Assembly: GCF_000374145.1 (NCBI RefSeq)
Contig: NZ_KB893654.1
Coordinates: 1-64,000 of the forward strand
Direction: 5' to 3'
DNA from: Neomegalonema perideroedes DSM 15528
GTDB lineage: Bacteria; Pseudomonadota; Alphaproteobacteria; Rhodobacterales; Rhodobacteraceae
Length of the DNA stretch: 64,000 bases
The notes beneath the pieces are model-generated. The model was not told the origin of the DNA, ran no database searches, and was given only the letters and a program-made list of their open reading frames with translations. A program made the translations under genes and the position numbers. Of this stretch, positions 18,551 to 26,169 are shown piece after piece. How positions within the stretch are numbered: position 1 is the first letter of the stretch; the number at the start of each line of letters is the position of its first letter.

Positions 18551-18720
18551 AGCGTTTTCCAGCGCAGCCGAAACGGCTTCGCCTCGTGCGAAGGCGGCCC
18601 AGTCGAAACCTGAGCGATCCGGCATGATCGAACAAAGCCCTCAACCTTGATTTGAGCGTGCTTTCGCGACGCGAAGCTTGGTCGGCTTCGCTGGAAAGCG
18701 CTCTAGTCCGGCGTCAGGCG
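18533..18720. repeat. Large inverted repeat including the 3' end of petR
   Basis: The 38-bp left arm (18533-18570) and right arm (18683-18720) are inverted copies matching at 36 of 38 positions. The left arm contains the last bases and stop codon of petR. The interior keeps partial inverted symmetry (CTTCGC / GCGAAG elements). Part of the arm, AGCG-TTT-CAGCG-AGCCG with CTTCGC and TCG, also matches the element at 29770-29815. This looks like a small non-autonomous or REP-type element, perhaps with a local inverted duplication. Confidence 0.75.
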
Positions 18721-18808
18721 CAGGTATGCTCAGTGGGCTGCGTGAAAAACGCATGACGCGGCGGATCGCCTCTGGCAGGCTTCTCCTCTCGAAAAGGGGG
18801 AGTCGGCC

Positions 18809-19111
18809 ATGCGGATGCTCGTGTTGGGAGGAATCGCCGTCTTAGGTCTGTCGGCCTGCGCGAAGGAGGCGCCGCCGCCGAATTTCGCCAATCTGGACCG
18901 CGGCGAGAGCCTCGCGCTGGAATCGGGCGGACGCGGCGCTTATGGCACCTGGCATGCGGGGCCGGATCGGGGGGAGCAAGCCACCTGCGTCGAGCCTCCG
19001 GGCGAGATCGGCGCCGAGGCTTGGCGGCGCTTCGAGGCCTGCATGGAATGGTTCAATGGTCTGACCGATCGCGCGGGCTATCAGGCGCGTCTGGGGGCCT
19101 CGGGAGAATGA
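18809..19111 (+). CDS. Small lipoprotein, function unknown
   Basis: 100 aa. The N-terminus MRMLVLGGIAVLGLSAC ends in a good lipobox (LSAC, Cys17), so the mature protein should be lipid-anchored in the cell envelope. The mature part is hydrophilic, with two further cysteines (in QATCVEP and FEACMEW). The start follows GGGGGAG closely. I do not recognise a family. It stands alone between the petR repeat and the convergent carD gene. Confidence 0.75.
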   Translation: MRMLVLGGIAVLGLSACAKEAPPPNFANLDRGESLALESGGRGAYGTWHAGPDRGEQATCVEPPGEIGAEAWRRFEACMEWFNGLTDRAGYQARLGASGE

Positions 19112-19213
19112 AAACGCCCCGCGCCGATCTGATCGGGCGGGGCGAAGAGGCGCTTCCGGAGAAGCTGCGGGCGTCGAAGAAGAGGGCGCGATCCCGGAGG
19201 ATCGCGCGAAAGC

Positions 19214-19738
19214 TCAGGCGGCGCGGCGCACCAGCGCGTTCTCGACGCGCTTGACGGCGTCGGTCTCGTCGATCTTCTCGACGACGGCCAGCTCGCGGGT
19301 GAGGCGCTGGAGGGCGGCCTCGTAAAGCTGACGCTCGGAATAGCTCTGCTCCTGCTGATCGTCGGCGCGGTGCAGGTCGCGGACCACCTCGGCGATGGAG
19401 ATCAGATCGCCGGAATTGATCTTCTGCTCATATTCCTGCGCGCGGCGCGACCACATCACCCGCTTCACGCGGGCGCGGCCGCGCAGAGTGTCGAGCGCCT
19501 TGCCGAGCGTGTCCACGTCGGCGAGCGGGCGCATGCCGATGCTCTCCGCCTTGGCGGTGGGCACGCGGAGCGTCATCTTATCCTTTTCAAAGGAGATGAC
19601 GAACAGCTCCAGCTTCGCGCCGGCGATTTCACGCTCTTCGATCAAAACGATGCGCCCGACGCCATGCGCCGGGTAAACGACGTATTCGTTCGCCCGAAAA
19701 TGAGACTTTTTCTGCGCCTTGCTTGTTGTCTTCGTCAT
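19214..19738 (-). CDS. carD: CarD/CdnL-family RNA polymerase-binding regulator
   Basis: 174 aa. CarD proteins bind RNA polymerase beta and stabilise open complexes at many promoters, notably for rRNA and growth genes. The N-terminal RNA-polymerase interaction domain begins FRANEYVVYPAHGVGRIV (about 13-30). The C-terminal helical DNA-binding part has KRVMWSRRAQEYEQKINSG (about 93-111) and a Gln/Glu-rich helix with a conserved SYSERQLYE. The start at 19738 is set by alignment to the family's compact N-terminus; upstream in-frame codons add unrelated basic sequence. A strong promoter lies about 250 nt upstream, giving a long leader. Confidence 0.95.
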   Translation of the reverse strand: MTKTTSKAQKKSHFRANEYVVYPAHGVGRIVLIEEREIAGAKLELFVISFEKDKMTLRVPTAKAESIGMRPLADVDTLGKALDTLRGRARVKRVMWSRRAQEYEQKINSGDLISIAEVVRDLHRADDQQEQSYSERQLYEAALQRLTRELAVVEKIDETDAVKRVENALVRRAA

Positions 19739-19992
19739 CGCGATCGCCCATAATTGTTTCGTATTGGTGCGCTTTTCGGAGCTTCCGCCAAAGCGGAAAA
19801 GGCTCCGTCCGGCGGCCGCCTTCGGGCGAAAAAAGTCGATGGACGCGCTGCGCCGACCGGGCCGCCCGACTCGACACGAAAACGCAAGACGCACGGCTTG
19901 GAGCCGGAGCGTCTTCGCCGCGTCGGGCGAATCTCGCACGTGTCCCGGAATTAGGGCGCGAAGATCGACTTATCTCACCAGATTATGGCATG

Positions 19993-20021
19993 ATTATAGC
20001 ATTGCGACAGGATTTTCTCAA
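19993..20021 (-). promoter_or_regulatory. Consensus-like sigma-70 promoter for carD
   Basis: On the minus strand, -35 TTGAGA (20016-20021) and a perfect -10 TATAAT (19993-19998) are spaced by 17 bases. This is the closest match to consensus I found in the window, which suits a highly expressed transcription factor. Confidence 0.8.
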
Positions 20022-20108
20022 GACGTGAACGCCGTCTCAAAATGAATTTTGAAATGAATTTCACTCAAATGCGACGGAAGGCCGCAAATTCCACATCCGG
20101 GCTTTCCC

Positions 20109-20153
20109 CCTCCCGCAAGCGCCCTGACCCTTGGGTCAGGTCCGCGCGGGAGG
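20109..20153. other. Long hairpin downstream of fdxA
   Basis: CCTCCCGC at the left pairs with GCGGGAGG at the right, and the core CCTGACCC (20123-20130) pairs with GGGTCAGG (20133-20140). There is no T-run, so this may be a mRNA 3' end stabiliser or a Rho-independent terminator of unusual form for the fdxA transcript. Confidence 0.5.
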
Positions 20154-20156
20154 ATC

Positions 20157-20495
20157 TCAATCGCCTTCGCCGGGAGTCTCGGAGAAATACTTCTCCAATT
20201 TGCCCGATTCGCCGTCATGTTTCTCGGCTTCGGCCAGAGCGGGCTTGGCCGTGGTGAGGTTCGGCCAGATCTCGGCGTATTTGCGGTTCAGATCGATCCA
20301 GGACTCCAGATCGGGCTCCGTGTCGGGCCGGATCGCGTCGGCGGGGCATTCCGGTTCGCAGACGCCGCAGTCGATGCATTCGTCCGGATGGATGACGAGC
20401 ATGTTCTCGCCTTCGTAAAAGCAGTCCACAGGACAGACTTCGACGCAATCGGTGTATTTGCAGCGGATGCAGTTGTCGGTGACGACGTAAGTCAT
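20157..20495 (-). CDS. fdxA: 7Fe ferredoxin FdxA
   Basis: 112 aa electron carrier of the Azotobacter FdI type, with one [3Fe-4S] and one [4Fe-4S] cluster. The cysteines are arranged as in that family: Cys9, 12, 17, 21 and 25 in [20 protein letters not shown], and Cys40, 43, 46 and 50 in [13 protein letters not shown]. The C-terminal half ([12 protein letters not shown]) is the usual extension that packs over the clusters. The ATG at 20495 gives the exact family N-terminus MTYVVTDNC. It sits between an S4 protein gene and carD on the same strand. Confidence 0.96.
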   Translation of the reverse strand: MTYVVTDNCIRCKYTDCVEVCPVDCFYEGENMLVIHPDECIDCGVCEPECPADAIRPDTEPDLESWIDLNRKYAEIWPNLTTAKPALAEAEKHDGESGKLEKYFSETPGEGD

Positions 20496-20548
20496 CGGGA
20501 ATCCCTCAAGCTCCCGGCGCCCCGCAGGACGCCGCTTAGGCGCTGTGC

Positions 20549-20923
20549 TTAGGCGCGCGCGTCCTTGGACGCAAGGTCTGGTTCCGCATGATCCGATCCG
20601 ATTTCCTGATAGAGCCCCTGAGCCTGCTCGGCGCCGCCGCGCCGGTCGGCGAAGGCGAGCACGCGGATCAGCGCCACGTCGCGCGCCCTGCGGATGGTCA
20701 GGACGTCGCCGGGATTCAGAGTCTGGCCCGGCTTCACGCAGCGGATTCCGTTCCGCCGCACCGCGCCTGAGGCCACGGCTTCGGCGGCGGCGGCGCGGGT
20801 GCGGAACCAGCGCGCCGCGAAAAGCCATTTGTCGAGGCGGCGCGCGCCGCCCGATTCTTCAGAGGATTCGGCGAGAGCTTCGGGCGGGGCGCTTTTGGCG
20901 CCGCCGCGTCCGTCGCGCTTCAA
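20549..20923 (-). CDS. S4-domain RNA-binding protein (Hsp15-like)
   Basis: 124 aa. The S4 RNA-binding domain spans about 28-90: [19 protein letters not shown], then [21 protein letters not shown]. Hsp15 relatives bind free 50S subunits carrying nascent peptides in stalled ribosomes. The acidic C-terminal tail is variable. The gene begins 10 nt after the helicase stop and is likely in the same operon, with fdxA downstream. Confidence 0.88.
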   Translation of the reverse strand: MKRDGRGGAKSAPPEALAESSEESGGARRLDKWLFAARWFRTRAAAAEAVASGAVRRNGIRCVKPGQTLNPGDVLTIRRARDVALIRVLAFADRRGGAEQAQGLYQEIGSDHAEPDLASKDARA

Positions 20924-20933
20924 GGCCGGGGCC

Positions 20934-23900
20934 TCAAGTCTGGTCCTTCAGCCGCTGGAGCACGGCGAAAGGCGAATCGGAGGGCGCGCCCTTCTTTTCT
21001 CCGGCGGCGGGCGGCGGGGCCGCGACATAGGCGCGGGGGCCGCGATCCTCCGGCGGACGGCGCGGGCCGCCGCGACGCTCGAAGCGCTCGCCCTGAGGAC
21101 GGCCGCCCTCGCCTTCGCGGCGCGGCGGACGCCCGCCCTCTCTCGGGGGGGCGCCTTCGCGCTGCGGACGATCTCCGCCTTCGCCGCGGGGACGGCGTTC
21201 GCCCTGAGGACGGCCGCCCTCGCCTTCGCGGCGCGGGGGGCGTCCCTCTCTCGGAGCGCCTTCGCGGGCTTCGCGCGGCGCGCCTTCGCGGGGGGCGCCG
21301 CCCGCGCCCGCCGGAGCGCCCGCCTGCTGACGGGGGCCGCGACGCGGTCCGCCTTCGCGAGCGCCTTCGCGGCGGGGGCCGCGCTCGGTGCGGGCGCGGG
21401 GGCTGTAGCGCAGGAGATAGAAGACTTCGATCTCTTCGCGGGCGGACTGGGCCTTCGCCTGAGGCGCGGCCTCGGCGGCCTCCGCCTCCTCAGGAGCGGC
21501 CGCCTCGACAGGGGATTCGGCGGGGGATTCGGCGGCGGCCTCGACAGGGGATTCGACCGGCGGTTCGGCGGGCGTCTCCGCGACGGCCTCGACCGGGGCG
21601 GGGGCCTCCTCCGGCGCCTCGGGCGCGGCGGCCTCGGGCGAATCGACCGCCTCCGGCGCGGCGGCTTCGGCCGGAGGCGCGTCGCTGGCGGGGGCCTTGG
21701 CGGCTTCGGGCTTGCGCTTGGGGCGCTCGCCCTTCTCCGCGACGTAGTTCAGGCCGCTCATGAGATCGACGAATTGATCCATGGTCAGGCCGGTGATGGA
21801 CAGCATCTCCAGCGAGGGCTCGAATCCGGTCCGGCCGTCGAGGGTGCGGATGAGATCCGCGAGCCGCTCCAGCATGTCGATGCGGATGGCCCGCGCGCCG
21901 CTGCGCCGATAGCCCGACATCGGATAATAGGCCGCCGGAGCCGACTCGGGCGCGAGGAAGGTGACCACCCCCGCCGGAGGCGGCGCCGGGATCTCCTCCA
22001 GCTCGCCGAAGACGCCCCAGAGCGTCAGCCTCAGCCGCGCGGCGGCGGGCTTGAGCAGGGCGGGGATGAAGATCGTGTGCTGGCCGAAGCGCACGCCATG
22101 TTTGCGCAGCTGCCCGCGGCCCTCTTGATCGAGGCTTTTGACGCTGGCGGCGGCCTCGCCCGCGCGGGGCAGCACGCCGAGCGATTCGGAGAGCTGGAAG
22201 GCCACGCCGCGCGCGAGCCCGGTCATGGCCTCGTCGTTCTTCAGCGCGTTCAGCGGCTCGAAGAGCGTGGCCACGCGCCGGTCGAGCCATTGCTGAAGCC
22301 GGCGTTCGGCGCGCTCGCGGCTGACGGCCTCCAGCAGATCGTCGGCGAAGACCTTGACCTTGGGCGCGAGCGGCTCGGCGCCCTTCACGATGCGCCCGAC
22401 GACCACGTTGTCCCACACGAGCCCGCCTTGCTCGGTGAAGTCGATCTCCGCGTCCGAGGCGGCGTAGAGCTTCTCCACGCGCTGAGTCAGCTCGGCGGCG
22501 ACGGGGGCGGCGCTGGCGGCCAGAAGGGCCTTGAGCTGCGCGCCCTCGGCCTCCTTGTCCGGCTGAAAGCGCAGGCCCTCGATGCGGCCCACGAACTCGC
22601 CCTCGACGGCGACGGATCCATCTTTATCCACGCTCGCCACGAGCTCCTCCTTCTGCTTCAAGCGGCGCATCAGCAAGCTCGCGCGCCGATCGACAAAGCG
22701 TTGAGTCAGCCGCGCGTGCAGCGCGTCCGACAAGCGGTCCTCCAGCGCCCGGGTCGCCTCGCGCCAATAAGCGGGGTCGGCGAGCCAGTCCGGACGATGG
22801 GCCGCATAGGTCCAAGTCCGGATATAAGCCAGACGTTTCGAAATCGCGTCAATATCGCCGTCCGTGCGGTCGAGGCGGCCCATCTGCTCGGCCATCCATT
22901 CCGTGGGTATAACGCCGCCGCCGCCGCTAAGGAACGCGTAAATGCGCTCCAGAAGGGCCGCATGCTCGTTCAAACCGCTTTTGCGGAAGTCCGGCGTCTG
23001 GCAAACCTCCCAGAGCAGCTTGACGGCGGAGCGTCCGCGCGTCGAATCGCGGATCTCCGAATCGCGCAGCAGAATCTTCAGGACGCCTTCGTCGTCGGCG
23101 TCGCGGACGCGCATCAGCCCCGGCGCGGGCGGCGGCGCCTCCAGAGATTTGAGCAAAGCCTCCGGCGAAGCGAGCTCCAGCCGCGAATTGCGCCACCAGA
23201 TATGGCGCACCGGATCGACGCGATGCTCCTCGATCTCGCGAATCATCTCGGGATCGATGGGACGGGCCTCGCCGGTGACGCCGAATCCGCCGTCGTTGGT
23301 GTGGCGTCCGGCGCGTCCGGCGATCTGCGACAGCTCCGCGACCGTCAGAGGCCGGTGGCGGCGGCCGTCGAATTTCTCCAGCCCCGCGAAGAAAATCTGA
23401 TGGATGTCGAGATTCAGCCCCATGCCGATGGCGTCGGTGGCCACGAGGTAATCCACCTCGCCCGACTGGAACATCTCGACCTGAGCGTTGCGGGTGCGGG
23501 GGCTCATGGCGCCCATGACCACCGCCGCCCCGCCTTTCTGACGGCGCAGCAGCTCGGCGATGGCGTAGACGTTCTCCGCCGAGAAGGCCACCACCGCCGA
23601 ACGCGGCGGCAGGCGCGAGAGCTTCTTCGAGCCCACCCAGGAGAGGGTCGAGAGCCTTTCGCGCTGCTGGATCTCGGCTTCGGGAACCAGCGCGCGGATT
23701 TTGTCGCGCATGGAGGCCGAGCCGAGGAACATCGTCTCCTGAAGTCCGCGCGCGTTGAGCAGCCGGTCGGTGAAGACATGGCCGCGCTCGGGATCGGCGC
23801 AGAGCTGGATCTCGTCCACCGCGAGGAAGTCGGCGCCCCAGTCGAGCGCCATGGCCTCCACGGTGCAGATGTAATATTTCGCCGTGGCCGGGACGATCTT

Positions 23901-24104
23901 CTCTTCGCCGGTCACCAGCGCGATCTGAGAAGGCCCGCGCGCCCGCACGAGCCGGTCGTAGACCTCGCGCGCCAGCAGACGCAGAGGAAAGCCGATCACG
24001 CCGGATTTGCGCCCGAGCATGCGGTCTATGGCGAGATGGGTCTTGCCGGTGTTGGTGGGCCCGAGGATCGCGGAGACGATGCGGGGCGAGGAGAAAGCCG
24101 TCAT
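20934..24104 (-). CDS. Suv3-like RNA helicase with a long low-complexity tail
   Basis: 1056 aa. Superfamily 2 helicase core: Walker A GPTNTGKTHLA (15-25), LVTGEEKIVPA (63-73), DEIQ box in LAVDEIQLCAD (94-103), VATDAIGMGLN, and motif VI QIAGRAGRHT. The GPTNTGKT and DEIQ forms match Suv3, the mitochondrial degradosome helicase, whose bacterial homologues occur in alphaproteobacteria. From about 800 the sequence is Ala/Pro/Glu-rich, and from about 895 it repeats REGAPRE, GEGGRPQGER and PPRREG, an Arg/Gly/Glu-rich tail like RNA-binding disordered regions. The ATG at 24104 is chosen because the helicase motif starts soon after; longer frames run into the glycine-rich gene on the other strand. Confidence 0.9.
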   Translation of the reverse strand: MTAFSSPRIVSAILGPTNTGKTHLAIDRMLGRKSGVIGFPLRLLAREVYDRLVRARGPSQIALVTGEEKIVPATAKYYICTVEAMALDWGADFLAVDEIQLCADPERGHVFTDRLLNARGLQETMFLGSASMRDKIRALVPEAEIQQRERLSTLSWVGSKKLSRLPPRSAVVAFSAENVYAIAELLRRQKGGAAVVMGAMSPRTRNAQVEMFQSGEVDYLVATDAIGMGLNLDIHQIFFAGLEKFDGRRHRPLTVAELSQIAGRAGRHTNDGGFGVTGEARPIDPEMIREIEEHRVDPVRHIWWRNSRLELASPEALLKSLEAPPPAPGLMRVRDADDEGVLKILLRDSEIRDSTRGRSAVKLLWEVCQTPDFRKSGLNEHAALLERIYAFLSGGGGVIPTEWMAEQMGRLDRTDGDIDAISKRLAYIRTWTYAAHRPDWLADPAYWREATRALEDRLSDALHARLTQRFVDRRASLLMRRLKQKEELVASVDKDGSVAVEGEFVGRIEGLRFQPDKEAEGAQLKALLAASAAPVAAELTQRVEKLYAASDAEIDFTEQGGLVWDNVVVGRIVKGAEPLAPKVKVFADDLLEAVSRERAERRLQQWLDRRVATLFEPLNALKNDEAMTGLARGVAFQLSESLGVLPRAGEAAASVKSLDQEGRGQLRKHGVRFGQHTIFIPALLKPAAARLRLTLWGVFGELEEIPAPPPAGVVTFLAPESAPAAYYPMSGYRRSGARAIRIDMLERLADLIRTLDGRTGFEPSLEMLSITGLTMDQFVDLMSGLNYVAEKGERPKRKPEAAKAPASDAPPAEAAAPEAVDSPEAAAPEAPEEAPAPVEAVAETPAEPPVESPVEAAAESPAESPVEAAAPEEAEAAEAAPQAKAQSAREEIEVFYLLRYSPRARTERGPRREGAREGGPRRGPRQQAGAPAGAGGAPREGAPREAREGAPREGRPPRREGEGGRPQGERRPRGEGGDRPQREGAPPREGGRPPRREGEGGRPQGERFERRGGPRRPPEDRGPRAYVAAPPPAAGEKKGAPSDSPFAVLQRLKDQT

Positions 24105-24254
24105 TGCGCTCCAGATTCGGACCCGCGCGCGGGAATCGACGGAGGGCGCGCGGCGGGCGGAGCATCCTTCGTGAAACCCTGAGAGGCAAGTCCTTTTTTG
24201 GCTCGAAACAAGAGGATTCCCAGAGTTATTGGTTCGTTTTGAGACAAAGAGCTC

Positions 24255-24282
24255 TTGCATTGTGTTTTTTTTGGAATATCCT
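24255..24282 (+). promoter_or_regulatory. Putative promoter of glycine-rich gene 1
   Basis: TTGCAT (24255-24260) and TATCCT (24277-24282) are 16 bases apart inside an AT-rich leader. The sequence GTCGTTAA follows at 24289, as it does downstream of the promoter of glycine-rich gene 2. Confidence 0.5.
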
Positions 24283-24321
24283 TTGCTCGTCGTTAATACT
24301 TCTGCAATGGGAGATATTCCT

Positions 24322-25026
24322 ATGGGTTCGTCCTTGGGCAATGTTGGTTTCGGTCGCGGCTTCGGCGGCTTCGGCGGCGGTTTCGGCTCCGGCTTCGGCG
24401 GCTTGAATTTCGGCGGCAACAGCCGCGGCGGCGTGAACGTCGGCGGCGTGAGCAAAGGCGGCGTGAACGTCGGCGGCATCAGCTTCGGCGGCGTGAACTT
24501 CGGCGGCCAGAGCAAAGGCGGCGTGAACTTCGGCGGCCAGAACCGCGGCGGCTTCGGCTTCGGCGGCAACCATGGCGGCTTCGGCTTCGGCGGCAATAAA
24601 GGCGGCTTCGGCGGCAGCCACGGCGGCTTCGGCTTCGGCGGCGGCCATGGCGGCAACAAAGGCGGCTTCGGCTTCGGCGGCAACAAAGGCGGCTTCGGCT
24701 TCGGCGGCAATCAGGGCGGCTTCGGCTTCGGCGGCAACAAAGGCGGCTTCGGCTTCGGCGGCAATCAGGGCGGCGTGAACATCGGCATCAACATCGGCGT
24801 CGGCGGCAACCAGGGCGGCTTCGGCTTCGGCGGCGGTCGTCCCAGCTTCGGCTTCGGCGGCAACCAGGGCGGCTTCGGCTTCGGCGGCGGTCGTCCCAGC
24901 TTCGGCTTCGGCGGCAATCAGGGCGGCTTCGGCAACCATGGCGGCTTCGGCAACCATGGCGGCAAGGGCGACCACAGCGGCCATAACCACGGCAAGGGCG
25001 GCAGCAAGCCGGGCATCGACTGCTGA
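24322..25026 (+). CDS. Glycine-rich repeat protein 1, C-terminal Cys, function unknown
   Basis: 234 aa, about half glycine. An N-terminal FG-rich segment is followed by GGVNVGG / GGVNFGG units (about 35-73), then many GGFGFGGN(K/Q/H) units, one GGVNIGINIGVGG (about 151-163) and two GGGRPSFGFGG units, ending in a His/Lys/Gly-rich tail GHNHGKGGSKPGIDC. The only cysteine is the last residue. No signal peptide, Trp or Tyr. The units lack the aspartates of RTX calcium repeats. The start has GGGAG 8 nt upstream. At DNA level the repeats are nearly identical 24-base units, so copy number may vary. First of three related tandem genes; no family recognised. It could be a structural or phase-separating FG protein, but this is speculation. 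Confidence 0.75.
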   Translation: MGSSLGNVGFGRGFGGFGGGFGSGFGGLNFGGNSRGGVNVGGVSKGGVNVGGISFGGVNFGGQSKGGVNFGGQNRGGFGFGGNHGGFGFGGNKGGFGGSHGGFGFGGGHGGNKGGFGFGGNKGGFGFGGNQGGFGFGGNKGGFGFGGNQGGVNIGINIGVGGNQGGFGFGGGRPSFGFGGNQGGFGFGGGRPSFGFGGNQGGFGNHGGFGNHGGKGDHSGHNHGKGGSKPGIDC

Positions 25027-25082
25027 TTTCGTCGGCTCGATCGATTTGAGACGCGCGTCGCGGCCAAGGGCTGCGGCGCAGG

Positions 25083-25114
25083 GCGCGGCCTCCGTAAGGA
25101 GGTCGCGCTTTTTT
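25083..25114 (+). terminator. Intrinsic terminator after glycine-rich gene 1
   Basis: GCGCGGCCTCC (25083-25093) pairs with GGAGGTCGCGC (25098-25108), with one wobble, around GTAA, and is followed by six Ts. It separates gene 1 from gene 2 as its own transcription unit. Confidence 0.88.
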
Positions 25115-25258
25115 CGTCGGCCCTTCGGCCGCCCGAGGCGCGCGGCGGGCCCGGAGAGGGGTGGAGGGAGGGCGTCCGAGCTTCGGCGCCATGGGGGCGA
25201 AGATCTGAACTCCTCAAGGTTCTCCATCTGGATTAGTAACATAATGGGACATTTTATC

Positions 25259-25287
25259 TTGGAAAAGGAATTTCACAGGATTATTAT
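25259..25287 (+). promoter_or_regulatory. Putative promoter of glycine-rich gene 2
   Basis: TTGGAA (25259-25264) and TATTAT (25282-25287) are 17 bases apart. The element GTCGTTAA follows at 25295, and GGGGAG lies 8 nt before the ATG. The whole 25210-25326 stretch is AT-rich. Confidence 0.6.
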
Positions 25288-25326
25288 GGAACATGTCGTT
25301 AAGTTCTACCTTGGGGAGTTATAAAT

Positions 25327-25893
25327 ATGTGTTCCTTGGACGGCGTTGGTTCTTCAGGCGCTTTCGCGCATCGCTCTTCCGGCGGACGGTCCCAGTCCTG
25401 GGCGGGCTTCAATTCCAACGGCCTGGCCGCTCCGCGCGGTCAGGCGCGGGTGAGAGTGGACGCGAACGGCGTGCAGATCGGCGTTCGGAGCGGCGGGGTG
25501 CAGGTGGGCGTGCGCATCAGCGGCGCGAATCTCGGCCCGCGTCCCGGCTCTTTCGGGGGCGGTTTCGGGAGCGGCTTCGGGGGCGGTTTGGGCGGCGGCG
25601 CGAGCCGTCTCGGCTCCTTCGGCGGGCCGACGCGCTTCAACGGCTTCAGCCGCTTCAGCGGCTTCAGCGCGGGCCGCGCGAACGCCTTCAGCGGCGCGAG
25701 CCGTTTCGGGAGCTTCCGTCCCGGCTTCGGCGGGGTGGTCAACTCCATGGCTTACCGCGGGGCGGTCGGCGCGAACGGCGCGCGCGCGCTGAATCTCCGC
25801 GTCAGCCAGCAGGCTTTCGGGCCGATGAATTCTCTGGCGGGCTTCGGCCTCCAATCCGCGCAGAACGGCTGGAAGAACGCGTTCTTCTGCTGA
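25327..25893 (+). CDS. Glycine-rich protein 2, C-terminal Cys, function unknown
   Basis: 188 aa. The N-terminus MCSLDGVGSSGAFAH is not a signal peptide. A Val-rich segment, RVRVDANGVQIGVRSGGVQVGVRISG in two parts (RVRVDANGVQIGV and GGVQVGVRISG, about 38-63), resembles the GVNIG motif of proteins 1 and 3. A Gly/Phe/Arg/Ser-rich region follows with FGSGFGGG and (F/R)SGFS units. The C-terminus GLQSAQNGWKNAFFC ends in cysteine, one of only two in the protein. GGGGAG precedes the ATG by 8 nt and an intrinsic terminator follows. I recognise no family; relation to its neighbours is by motif, leader and C-terminal Cys. Confidence 0.72.
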   Translation: MCSLDGVGSSGAFAHRSSGGRSQSWAGFNSNGLAAPRGQARVRVDANGVQIGVRSGGVQVGVRISGANLGPRPGSFGGGFGSGFGGGLGGGASRLGSFGGPTRFNGFSRFSGFSAGRANAFSGASRFGSFRPGFGGVVNSMAYRGAVGANGARALNLRVSQQAFGPMNSLAGFGLQSAQNGWKNAFFC

Positions 25894-25942
25894 TCTCCGG
25901 CGAACCCTTCGAGTTCGTCCCTCGAAGACGTTCCGATCATGG

Positions 25943-25976
25943 CGCGGCTCCCGCAAGGGGGCCGCGTCGTGTTTTT
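25943..25976 (+). terminator. Intrinsic terminator after glycine-rich gene 2
   Basis: CGCGGCTCCC (25943-25952) pairs with GGGGGCCGCG (25957-25966), with one wobble, around GCAA; five Ts follow at 25972-25976. Confidence 0.82.
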
Positions 25977-26169
25977 GGGCCGACCTCCTCGCGGAGAGGC
26001 GGCCTTTCGCCGGGGGATTCATTCAAAATGACCCGCTCCGGAGGGGCGTATTAGGGTAAATTTCTCCTTATGTGTAAAAATGAATTATTTTGACACGAAA
26101 TAAGATTCCATTTTCGGAAAATCCGGCCTAAGTTACTCATATCGGAACTTCATTAGGGGACTTACATAA

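Larger units (their letters stand above)
19739..20156. other. Intergenic region holding the carD promoter and a long leader
   Basis: 418 bp without a convincing gene. It holds the carD promoter (19993-20021), a roughly 250-nt untranslated leader before carD, and a hairpin at 20109-20153 behind fdxA. The part at 19960-20075 is clearly AT-rich compared with the rest of the window. Confidence 0.6.

Noticed and set aside
20496-20828. N-terminal extension of FdxA
   Set aside because: The added sequence is Arg-rich, unrelated to ferredoxins, and overlaps the S4 gene; the family start is at 20495.
20694-24182. An 1162-codon open frame opposite the helicase gene
   Set aside because: Antisense shadow; composition is Arg/Gly/Ala-rich without motifs, and the minus strand has an intact helicase.
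24105-24710. N-terminal extension of the helicase frame with KPPLLPPKPKPPW-type repeats
   Set aside because: It is the reverse reading of the glycine-rich gene repeats and lies before the helicase Walker A start; the real start is 24104.
24322-25026. CRISPR array or tandem-repeat locus in glycine-rich gene 1
   Set aside because: The repeats are in frame, encode GGFGFGGN, have no unique spacers and follow an RBS; no cas genes are present.
24322-25026. RTX calcium-binding repeats
   Set aside because: RTX nonapeptides need GGxGxD; aspartates are absent and no type I secretion genes are in the window.
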